A stretch of DNA of 64,000 nucleotides, taken from contig JANQBS010000162.1 of NCBI GenBank assembly GCA_033085395.1, positions 1-64,000 on the forward strand. The letters are read 5' to 3'. Position numbers and translations under genes: made by a program. The notes beneath the pieces are model-generated. The model was not told where the DNA came from. It worked only from the letters and a program-made list of their open reading frames with translations, and ran no database searches. Below are positions 35,567-46,549 of this stretch, piece after piece; position 1 is the stretch's first letter; each line of letters begins with the position of its first letter. The DNA is from Xanthoparmelia taractica. Its lineage: Eukaryota > Ascomycota > Lecanoromycetes > Lecanorales > Parmeliaceae.

Positions 35567-35799
35567 CGTACTTCAGCACTGCAAGATACTCCTCGATTCT
35601 TAGGGGAAAAGGGCTGAACAGAGCATCTTTGAACAGAATTGCCTCCGTCACTCAGATGTGGTCTGACCAAGGTCGGTTAGCGCTTATTAATAGAACGAGC
35701 TGCGCCGTCAAGCTGCGCCTTAGGTACGGTAGGTAGACCTTTCTAACCCGAAGGGGTTTACGCGTGTTCCTGAGATTATACGATTTAGGGCTAGGTTCA

Positions 35800-36335
35800 G
35801 CAATGCTAATATCTCTTAAATCTCGATATTAGTATACTTCCTATTACGATTTAATTAAGTTATATTAATATCTATTATCTAGCTTTTATTTTTACGCTAA
35901 TTACTCGACGTTATTATTATAAAATATTTAATTATATAAACGTATAGCTGGTTATGTCTAGTCTTAACGCTCGCTTCTCCGTACTTAGCTAGCGTACAAC
36001 CTACTTAGATAGTTAATAGTTTATCCACTACACTTATTATTAATTATATTAGTAGTTAATTCTTAATATTAAACTAGCGATAAGTTTTATCTATACGTAA
36101 TATTAATTATAGAATATTAATAAAATATTAACTTATTTAATAGAGTCGAGATATCTTACTATATTACTAAGTAAAAATCTTCTTTAAAATAATATACTTA
36201 ATATAATAATATAACGTTTTAAGAGAGAAAGATAAAAATAATATAGTAATGAAAATAATGAAGATGTTGTAGTAGTATTACTATACGATAGTAATAAGAA
36301 GGGACGACGATCATAATGATAATAAAAATAATTAA
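35800..36335. repeat. AT-rich island, probably a RIP-degraded repeat
   Basis: About 530 bp of almost pure AT sequence with many TA and TTAATATT words and few GC bases, bounded abruptly by normal composition. No frame or terminal repeat was found. It lies upstream of the broken kinase gene. Confidence 0.6.
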
Positions 36336-37519
36336 AGTCTCAACACGAGTCATCGGTCGAATCGCCGGTCTTTGCAGTGCCTCTGAGCCCAAGTTCGCTG
36401 AGGGCCAGAGTTTTATCGATGCTTCCAAACGATAAGAGTCGGCAACTATCAGCCTTACCTGACGACCATCCGAATGCTTTGCGGTCTTTTTCGCGAGGTA
36501 CTGCATTCCCAGGGCGAGGGACCTCGAGACTTTCTAGCTAAGCGAACAACGGATTTTTGAAATTGTCAGAAGTCGATCGAAGCTGTCTCACTTTTCCAAT
36601 TCATTAATACATGTACGCAGCATCATCAACAAGGGAAAGATGTGACGCACTCGCAGCAACGGGACATTATATTCCTGAGCTTCAGCGGGGTGATCTTTGG
36701 CCGCCCACATATGTACTACCAGTTAACGATTTGACGACAATATTTCTCGCATCTCGGGAATATTCGTGGTTATTCTACCATGAATGCAATCGACAGCGAT
36801 GAACGATACCAAAGATAATGAATTCTCCGTGTGACACTGTTGGCAAATTTCGATAACGCGACCAGTATTGTGAAGTCTATAAAAGAGAAGTAAAGAGGGT
36901 CTACGACTTTCATGTGTGAGAAACAAGAAAGATTGATAAAGAGAGCTGCAACTGCCATGCAGGCAACCAACAAACGCACAATCAGAACACAGCTCTAGAT
37001 GCGATGATGAGTGAGGGATTGTCTCCGAGGGAAGCGTAGTGAGAAAACTTGGGTTCATCAAGGCAGGCAGGTAGACATAGCATTCGAATCGCCGCCCTCA
37101 CTTATTTATCTATTCTCGGACACGAGTCCCCGCCGTACTCTTCCAACCGCACGGCCAGCGATCAAGCCAGCCAGTAACCAATTAACATCCAAAAACGGCA
37201 AGACTTGAACACCCGCTTAATAACGTCATGTCAAGACTGCTCAAACAAACGCAAAATGAAGCGAAAGCAAGCCGAGAATCCATAACGACTCCTAGGTAAA
37301 GACCGTATCCAACAGAGACAAAAACGAGAGACTAAATAGTGCAAAGAACCAAACCTTTACTCCCAAAACAAACTCGCAACATATACCAGACAATCTGACC
37401 TCCCAATCCTTCTTTTGTTGAATCTCAATCTTTCCAATGTATCCCTTCCGTCAATCACCCAACCCCTTCACCCCTCCTCCATCGCCCCATCCCTATCTCC
37501 ATCACCATCACCATCCCCT
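36336..37519. other. intergenic, no gene recognised
   Basis: Between the AT island and the stop of the trypsin-like gene. Minus-strand open frames near 36720-37060 lack an ATG and recognisable content. A CCATCACCATC-type short tandem lies at about 37495-37515, beside the stop codon. Confidence 0.45.
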
Positions 37520-40500
37520 CTAAATATCCGCAAAGCCACTAACAAAATCCTCCGCCAACAAACTCTCTGGATCCTCCTCCAACAACGCCTCCCTCTTTCC
37601 CTTCTTCGCCGCCACAGGTGGTTTCGGCTTCGGCTTCGGCGCAGGCGGCTTCGTCTGCTTCGCTGCTGATGACGCGGTCGGCTTAGCGAAACCCCCGGAG
37701 TGGGCGGGAGCGGGTTGCTGGGTTGTCGGATGGTGGGGCGGGACAGGGGGTTTGGGTTTGGCCGGGTCGTGGTGCTCTTCTTCCGGCTTAGGGTGTTGTT
37801 CTGGCTCCTGGTGTTCTGCTGTCGGATGATGGGGTGGGACAGGGGGGTTGGGTTTGGCCGGGTCGTGGTGTCCTTCTTCTGGCTTAGGGTGTTCTGGCTC
37901 GTGTTGTTCTATTGTTGGCTTGTGGGGCGGGACCGGGGGTTTGGGTTTGGACGGGTCATGGTGTTCTTCTGTTGGGCCAGGGTGTTCCGCTGGCTCGTGC
38001 TGTCCCGCTGTTGGCTTCGTTCTGGTGGGAAGGTTCGATGGTTTGGGCTTTACCGCTGGTACGGGCAGTTTCCCACGCGCTGTCGCACTCATTCCCGAGG
38101 GATTGCTGCTGGAGCTGGGATGTTCGGGCTCTTCTGAACTTCCAGTGTGATGCTGCTGCACGGTACCAGCGTGTTGCCCACCTCCACGAACGGCAGCTCC
38201 GCCGCGAGGGGGACCTCCATGACTGGAAGCTCCGCCGCGAGGAGGACCGCCACCTCCACCTCCACCACGTGGAGGAGCTCCTACTCCCGGAGCCGCTCCA
38301 CCACGTCCACCGCGTGTACCGCCGGCGGTACCTCCTCCTCTGTGTCCTCCAGGACCCCCGCCTCCTCCGTCGTGTCCATCCGCCCCAGGTTCAATGACCT
38401 TTCCAGTTTTAGGGTCCCAGTGTTTGACGTCTGGGTGAGGTGGCTCCAGCCCTTTCGAGTGTGCATCTAGATTCTGCCCGATCTTGGCGAGTTCATGATC
38501 TCTGTCTTTCTGTTCTTGATCCTTTCGCTTCAAAGCAAGTTCCTGCTCCTTTTGCTCCTGGTCTTTCAGTTTATCCTTGTGCGTAATAAGGGCACCTGCA
38601 CTACTTGCGACAGAAGAGACAACGGAAGCACCGGCGGCAGTCCACGCTGCACCCGATGATATCGGTGGTGGAACGGGAGCTTGTCCACTCTGACTTGATT
38701 CATCGAGGCCCTCTTCCGTGCCAAAGGCGTCGAGGGTGGGTCCGATATTCGGTATCTCGAGCGATCTTACAATTTCGCTTGGTAGTTGTAGTACGACCTG
38801 CAAAGCAGCTTCGGCCAGCATGGCACGTTGAGCGAGGCCAGTGACAGCCACAGCACACTCGTCTTTTTGTTCTTGATATTCAGATTCTTGACCGTTGCCC
38901 AAGAGTATCGGTAGGCCGAACATAGTAGCATTGGAAAAGGCGTCGTTGTCCACTTGCGTGCCACGCTCGACTATTCCTGCCAAGGTGTCTTCAAGACCAG
39001 GATTTGCAGCCAACAAGGCTTCGGTCAGCGCATAAACTGGTCCATCGACAGGTGTGCTATCTTGCGTCGTCGCCTGGGTCGGAGAGGCGTCATCCTTGGA
39101 GCTATTAGTTGACGGAGAAGTAACTGTCACGCCAATTTTAGGCCTGACCCCGCTGGCATTCTTGTAATAAGCCGATTCAATTTGAGCAGCTGGTGTTTCA
39201 GGTGCAGTCGGTGATTGCGGCGCACTTGTCGTTTGTTGAATTGCGTCTGCTGCTCCTTGAGATGCGTCTGTAGAAGTAATCGCGTTATTGACCGAAGCTA
39301 TAGCAACCTTGGTGATAGATGGCTGCATGATGGACGACAGCATCGAATCAGCTCGTTGTATGGTCGGCGCAAGAGGCTTGATGATTGTATGCATCTTGTC
39401 AAATACTTGATGCTGCTTGAGGACTTCCTTGTCGAGTCGCATTATACCATGAAGAGCCATCTCAGCCAAGATGGCTCTGTCCTTCGCACCTGGCAAAGGA
39501 GTTGGATCGACAGGTGCACTTTCCGGGGCAGGGCTTGAAGGCTCGCTGTTAGAGTTCACAGCTGCTGCAGCTTGTGCGCCGACTGATCGGAGAGCTGAAG
39601 CCGCCATAGTTGCAATTGGCCCACCAATCGAACCAAGCTTAGGCAATTCTTTATGCACTAAGGGGACAGTCACACTCAACCCAGTGGCAATATGGTCCAT
39701 CAGACTCTCATTGTTTGAGTCGGCAATTATGTCAGCAGCGTCCATACCATATTTCAAGATCCTGCCAGGGGGGGTTACTTCAGCAATCTTTTCACCCACT
39801 TTCAGAGCCGTGCCTTTATGCTTGATCACCGCCGAACCCACTTTCTTAGCGGTAGATTTGTGCCTGGCAATTGTGGTTAGAAGTGCTTCCGTGTTGGACT
39901 GACTGTCTTCGCTAGAATCCCAGAGAAAGCGTAACGCCTTGACGAGCCCTTCTGCACCGTTGCAAGCATCGCTCATGGCACTGACCATAGAAGGCTCTAG
40001 CAAAGCTTGGAGCTTGCCGAGAAGAACTTCCGAGTTATCAGGGGCATGGACTGAAGAGTCGAGAAGTGAGTGGAGACCGTCAAACACGGACGTCGGTGAA
40101 TCGAATAGAGACTCCGTGTCCGCAGCACTTGAATTTGTTTTGTCCCACGCCGGTATGGAAACCACACGGAATGACTTGACCCGGCTTGGAACTTTAGTGG
40201 CAATGTTGAAAGCTGGATCAGGTTTCGCAACGAAAGAGTCCTTGTAGAGCTGAAAGACATTACCAAGAGGCCCAATGACCGAAGCACTGTTAGTACTTCC
40301 CCCAAGCACGTGGACTCCTATCGCTTCCAAGTTTTCCTTTACAATGACTGGGGATCCTGAGTTTCCACCAAAGGTGTCAATCTCGTATTGAAGTAGTTTG
40401 TTGGAAGTTGCGAGATCAAATTGAGTGGGCAAGAACATCTCGTACATGTGTTCGCCATATGCAGCATCACCAGGAGAGAGAAGATCGCCAGGGTAGCCGA

Positions 40501-41248
40501 CGACACCAAGATTGAGATTACCTATGAACTATGAGCGACATTTATCAACGTCCCGAGTAGGGTCATCGTACCTTTAGCAGGTGTGTCTGAATATACCATG
40601 GGCGTAATGCCAGTAAAAGGTCTGTCGACTTTGATGAAGGAGACATCGTACTGTTCACGTGGAGCTTTGATCCATTCCGCGGGGGTAGCGACAGTCTGAC
40701 CGTGACGGAATTGGACAGAAGTATCGTCAACGTTATCACGACCGTAGTAGCCGATCCATGCTTTCATCTCTTTGACGAAGCCAAACTTATGGTCCCAGTC
40801 GAAAGACATGTGGCCGGCTGTAACAATTAGATCAGGCGCGATGAGCCATCCAGTACCCATCATCCAAGGATCTTGAGCATCATGGCCCTCCATGCGAGCC
40901 ATAAGCTTGACGACAGCTAAAAAATGAAACGTCAAACCAGGACTTCACCTTACAGGTGAGGGGTTACATACATCGATACTTGCCACCTTCAGCAAAATCT
41001 TCCGCCTTGACCAAGGTTCGCATGTCTTCACCGACAATACTCTCGTCAACGTGCAGAGAGTTCGGTCGATAGAAAGCAGCCTCCGGAGGCTTTTCTTCGG
41101 TATGAGCCTGCTCTAGCTCCCATAGTCCAATGGTAGTTGGTGTCGCTGCGACAAGAGCATTTGCGACCTTAAACCCGCTCTCCACACCTCGAGAGTTTCT
41201 GGCCTTGGCCTTGATAGGTGCCGTCGCCTGGACGCTTTTGGTGATCAT
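37520..41248 (-). CDS. large trypsin-like serine protease with Gly- and Pro-rich C-terminal regions
   Basis: Exons 41248-40972, 40916-40572 and 40521-37520 join in phase to 1207 aa. Residues about 90-300 form a chymotrypsin-fold (V8/glutamyl-endopeptidase-like) domain with the full triad: His128 in LIVTAGHM, Asp183 in EQYDVSFIKV and Ser262 in TFGGNSGSP. No signal peptide is visible, so it should act inside the cell. The middle is helical and holds two similar segments (DRAILAEMALHGIMRL and QRAMLAEAALQVVLQL), suggesting an internal duplication. Near residues 890-990 is an RGG-like Gly-rich stretch, then Pro/His/Glu repeats and a basic tail. It lies among NLR-, ankyrin- and kinase-type genes. 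The role is unknown; a protease effector or signalling component is an inference from context. Confidence 0.85.
37715..38010 (-). repeat. Pro/His/Glu-rich coding tandem repeat
   Basis: In the C-terminal part of the trypsin-like protein, a unit of about 27-29 residues built around HHDPxKPxPPVPPH and EPExHPKPEE is repeated three to four times. The matching plus-strand DNA repeats gggtttgggtttggccgggt-type words at about 85-bp spacing. Confidence 0.9.
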
Positions 41249-43642
41249 CGTAACAAATAGCCAAAAGACCGGTCATTCAAGGACCGGAGAAGATCAATGA
41301 TAGTTGTGAAGTGGGCTGATATGAAAAAGAAGATATTGAAGTTGAATGTTTGGATGCTCTTAGAAGACCTTTGGTACTGTCTGTATTTATATTATACCAG
41401 AGTTCGAAGTCATAGGAATGCTGACCGGGTTCTTCGCCACTCAGCGCAGCAGCTGATCTTGTCTCTTCCCCCAGGAATATTAGGAGGTGATGCTGGCCGG
41501 CTGTGTTGATCTTGAGTCACCAGCTACGCTCTTTCATAGATCCTAAGGGGGCACAGTATGAGCAGGCAATCTATCCTGACAAGCTGAAGACATTTTACCG
41601 ATGGAAAATTCAACGATCAGACACTTCCTTTTGGCCACAGATGATTTAGGATTCTTCTGCGGAAACCGCCTTTTCTAACGATTGTTTTCAAAAAAATACG
41701 TAGGACCATACGATGCCTCAGACGAAGACCCAAGAGCGCTGTATCCAAGGCTCGTATAGCTCTAAAATGCTAACTGAAGCGTACATAGTACGCGTTAGAG
41801 TCACAATAGTGCAGTCCAGTCACAAGGCAGTAAGTGGGCTGCAGTTACGTGATGTAGAGGGAGGAAAGACGAGAATCCCAGGCTCGAGAAGGGAGGGGCG
41901 CATGCCGGTCCCAACACTCATCACTGGGGTAGGTCATGCGAGTCACTTTGTGCAATGGCGTGTTTCAAAGGGTGAGTCGTTAGGCTGACGCAGGAACGAG
42001 AGAGATAGAATAAACATAGACAAATCCTGCGAAGCGGCTGGTACAGGAGCAGCGAGTGATGAGAATTTGGGCCAATCCTTCAATGTTACCCCAATGGTTT
42101 CAGAGACCACTTAGCTCTCCAGCCCGTGGAATTATTGCAGACGCTCTAAATATAGCGTGTTTGAAGCTTCTGAATGCTAGCATAAACTGATGATTGATTT
42201 CATGGAAGAAGGAAGGATTTGCGAGCTTACAGTTTGGAAGTCATTCAGGCGCTATTTCGGCCCTTGCCCTAGCCCTAGCTCGACTCACTTTTCCAATTGT
42301 TCCTATTATGAAAGGAGCTGCTGGGATATTCTGATTAGTTATCCTTAGGTACTTAAGTAGATCCTGTTTTCATGGATCATCCAATCAATCCCCTGCCCAC
42401 ACGAATCCTTCTTAGATCCTTAATCATTATTTCTGGTAACCGAGCTGAGGACTCCAGATAGCCTCGGAGAATCAATCCCGTTCTTCGTCTTACTTGTGTT
42501 AATATTAGATGTTAGAGCCTTCACAGACGCCATTTCTATCGTTACGCCACGCCAGCTTGTCCACACTAAGTGCTGCTTGCAGAAACCTTCCTCGAGTAGC
42601 TGCTGGAGGCTAGCAACTGCTGGAAGCCTTCGACAGCATCGCTCCCGATCCTGCTCCCCCGAGTAGCTGCCTGAAAGTCTTTAACGGCTGCCTCGTCCTA
42701 CTCCTACTCCTATTTCCGTACCACCCTTAGTCCCTTACCAAGTTAGCCAGCTTCCGTTTTTGGAAGCTCGAGACCTTCTTACAGCACATTCCTTTCAGAT
42801 TAAATCTATACGAAGCCTCCTCTTTGTTAACTTAAGCACACGCTAGACGTCTCCTTTACGCACCGCGATTCTTAACATCCATTCGCTGTAATCGAGACGT
42901 TATATATATGCATCAAAAAGAGTTGACGAGGCTGGCTGATAGCGATGCCAGAGTAAACATGAAGTACAAGATCACCAGGCTAAGGGTCTTTACTATACCC
43001 TTCCGTCTACCTCACCTAAAGTCACAAGCGAGTTATAGCTTACGGGATTGGAATCTCGAGTCAGTTCTTGCGCCCGCATAGCAATTCTCAGTCTCGAGAC
43101 CAATGTCTCCAGCATGTAATCCGCTTAAGGAGTGAAGGCTGTAGATATTCTCACTTCTCGTACTATCTCTGCATCATCAAGTGTTAGCAAGGTGTGGTAA
43201 TTTTGTTCCGAGTTTGCAGGTTCATCTGTCACTTTGACCATTCCTAGCCACCTGGAAAGCGCACAGAGACGGTTAAAATCAGTGCACAAGGCTGACTCTT
43301 CAGCAAACCACGCCACATATTTCAAAGGCACTGATCTTGACGGGACAGATGTTAGTAATCTACTCCATCAAGATGATTTCAACACGGCTATCTATCTCAT
43401 GCTAGATTGCCCGATTAACATGGTTGCTGCCCCTCAGCCAGTCACGCTTGTGGCACGCTGACAAAGCGTGTAGGTCATGCGTATTGATTGGCTACTTGCA
43501 CAGCCACCATGCAAACGACTAAGCCCTGCCCACTCATTGCAAGGCTACAGCATTTTCACCAGTCTCCCTAGAGACTCTCCTTTGCTATAAGGATAGTCCC
43601 AGTGAACTAGAAGTCTGCGCAATTCGCCTGAAGATATACATC
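41249..43642. other. intergenic, no gene recognised
   Basis: About 2.4 kb. The left part must hold the protease promoter. The word cgagtagctgc occurs twice near 42592 and 42660 in CT-rich sequence. A short open plus frame at 43234-43461 has an ordinary amino-acid mix but no known motif. No RNA gene recognised. Confidence 0.45.
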
Positions 43643-45989
43643 ATGGATCCTTTATCGATAACGGCTAGCTTGTTAACGTTGATTGGTGCTGCCAAAGCAG
43701 GTATAAATGGGGTGCGCAAGCTCAGCAGTTACCGCAAGGCTCCACGAGAGTTGGCAGATCTGCTATCCGAACTCGAGAGCTTTGAAGAAATTTTGACCGA
43801 CATTAAGGCGTTTTCGGACTTGTACCCCAGTGCGCCGTTCAGCGAGGGTTTGATTGAACGCGTGCAGTTTTCTGCGTCGAAGATCGCGGCCATTAACGAT
43901 CTTGTGGCTTCTAATCCCTTCAAATTAGCGAAACTGAGCGACGAAAATCACGCTCGAGTCGTGTGGGTCCGGTATAAGCAGACCCTCTTTGGTTTGCGCG
44001 ACGACTTGCAAGTGCTTCGAATGGACTTGAGTGTCCGAATTGGCCTTGTCAAAGCGTACGGAACCCCACATCATCTTCGCCGTATTATTGGTAGCAAGAA
44101 GCTTCGCGGAGCAAATGCTGATGCACTTCCACAGGCTGTCGTCATGCCGTCTAGAAGAAACTCTGAGCGTCTCAATACAAGCCCAAAAGGGAATTTCTGA
44201 CCAGCTTTCTTTCATAGCCGGAATGATGAAGCCAAAAGAATGCTTTCTAGAGAAGCCTATAGCCACAACAACTGCCCTAGAAACTGGAAATGGGGATATC
44301 CCGCCAGATTGGCCGGGCGTCGACTCCAAGCTGGAGTGCGTACCAACAGGGAAAGCATCGTCGGGACTATTATCTGAAAGAACACCAAGGCTGAGTGAGA
44401 ATCGTCTCGTTCAGCCGTCGAATCTATTCCAGAAACCGCCTCCCGCTGCTATCAAGCAACAATGTAAACCTTTATGCAGCTGTGTTTGCCATACCCGCAG
44501 CATCGTCACGTCACCAAGGGTTCTGGACGCCTTCATTGGCAAGATGAATGTCCAGTGCACGGGAAGGCGACCTTCTTGCAATGAGTTCCATTGTCGTCGG
44601 TCGACGGAGTCGTCGTTCAAAGTAGTCTATCAGCTTCCCAAATATATCATGAGTCGCTACATCTCCTTGGTCATGCGGCATGGCCCTTTCAGCGGTCCGG
44701 AATTCTTACTTCGAGTCCCAAGGGTAGTGTCATGGTCTCATCTGCTCTGGCAATATGCCAAGAATGGCGACCTCATAGCGATTCAGAGATTGTTTGCAGA
44801 AGGCAAGGCATCTCCATACGACCTCAACCCTCAAGGGTCTAATGTCTTGCATTATACTGCGAATAGCCATCATTTGAGGCTCAATGAGTTTCTTCTAGAA
44901 CAAGGGGTGGACATCGATCACCGAAATGACATTGGGATCGCACCCAGCGATTTCTTTTGGGGGTACCCCTTAGGAGGAGAGGTTGGTAGCGAAGGGACTG
45001 GTGTTGTTGAAAAGATGCTCACAAATAGCGGCAATGCGCAGATGCAAGGCTTCTCTACGCTACACAAGATAATCCTCGGAGTTGTCGACAGAGATCTCAG
45101 ATCCGAGCTAGAAACATCCACGGCGGGGATCAATGTTGGCGACGCGAGGAACCTAACACCTTTGTGCTGGGCCACTATTCGCAATGACTTACAAGCGGTT
45201 AGAACACTGCTTGCATTTCATGCAGATCCTAACGTTGTCGACAGGTGGGGACACACGCCCTTGGATTTTGCGAGAAGCCTCGATACATGCAAGATGTTGT
45301 TTGATGCACGTGTGAAGATCCAAGCGTCCAGTATGGACCACGGCCGATCTGCCCTGCACCAACTATTTAAGCTTACCTATAGAGGCTACTTAAAGAATGA
45401 CAACGTCGGCATCATCGACTTACTCGTTAATGCAAGGATAGATGTCAACATCCGAGATAGTGATGGGGAAACGCCACTCCTTCACGCCGTCTTCGCAGGC
45501 TATACGTCTCATGCGCGCAGGTTACTTGAGCTCGGTGCAGACCCCAACGCGTTCAATAAGTCATCGCGCGATTCTGCCATACATCTTGCGGTTTCCTTCG
45601 ACCGCCACGACATGATACCCCTACTTCTCGAGTACGACGCAGACTACACGGTCCTTAATGCAAATGGCAAGAATATTGCACACATGGCCGCATGGGGTGC
45701 TGGCACAAAGACCGTATCCGTGCTCGAAGATTCCAATCTGGTCAACCTCGACATGTGTTTGCGATGTAAAAATGGCAAAACGCCAGCCGACTACCTTGCA
45801 GAGCGGAGCATTCTCTCAAAAAGCGAAGAGGGCCTCCATGCAGAATTCGAAAAATTTATGAGATCTATTACGGCGTCGAATGCGAAGAAAGCGAACAGGG
45901 TGTCTAAAGCTGGCGCTGTCCATGATTCGGCGGAGGAGTGTGACAATCCTCATCTACCTGGTGCGTACCCAGTATCTGCAGAGCCCTAA
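43643..45989 (+). CDS. HeLo-like N-terminal domain plus ankyrin-repeat protein
   Basis: Two exons, 43643-44055 and 44099-45989, give 767 aa. The first begins MDPLSITASLLTLIGAAKAG and continues helical (SSYRKAPRELADLLSELESF), the classic start of the fungal N-terminal STAND domain (Helo_like_N type). The second has a Cys/Pro-rich middle (CKPLCSCVCHTRS), then about six to eight ankyrin repeats from residue 370 on (LTPLCWATIRNDLQAVRTLL, GETPLLHAVFAGYTSHARRL, GHTPLDFARSLDTCKMLF). No NACHT or P-loop is present between them. The 43-nt intron (GTACGG donor, CAAG acceptor) is inferred from the frame change; the exact acceptor is the least certain part. The neighbour on the right is a NACHT-ankyrin NLR. 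Confidence 0.8.
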
Positions 45990-46549
45990 TCCTTTTGCTC
46001 CAGACCGGGAAGGGCTCGGCCTCGTTGTGTTGCACATTTCGACCTTTACCGCCCCGCTACTTTTCAGTAGCGTATTTGGAAGCTACCTCACGGTTAAGCC
46101 CTGAAGTTTTGGACTTGTTGTGTTGCAAATCTCTCTAGCAGTGTGATTTGGGAGCAGTCTTACGAAATCAATGACTACGTTGAGGCCGAAAGCACCCTTC
46201 GCTACAACTTTTATTTCACTTTTTGTAAGCCGGTTTCTGTCTCATATGATCATACTACGAGTACAAGATACTGTTGGATTTTTATTGTGAAGAAGTTTCG
46301 CCCAATCCTTCTTTGCATACCTGCCTATTACGTGCCCATCATGTGAGAATAGATCAGCAGGTTGATCGGCCTTACGCCGAGTTCCAAGTAGCGCGAATGA
46401 GGCTAATGAGCTCAGCTATCTGTATGTCGTTAATAAGAGAAGCAATGCGATCTGAGAAGGGCAGTAGTCCGGATTGAAAATTGAATGCCTCAATCTAGGG
46501 ATCTCCTTCGCTCTTCCTTCTAACCCGTAGACGAGTCGACCCCGTTCCC
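45990..46549. other. convergent intergenic region
   Basis: 560 bp between the facing stop codons of the ankyrin gene and the NLR gene. No further feature seen. Confidence 0.5.

Noticed and set aside
36723..37061. 112-codon minus-strand frame
   Set aside because: No ATG start, Leu/Ser-rich chance composition, no recognisable domain.
43234..43461. 75-codon plus-strand frame before the ankyrin gene
   Set aside because: Reasonable composition but no motif, no context and ends well before the gene; cannot be supported.
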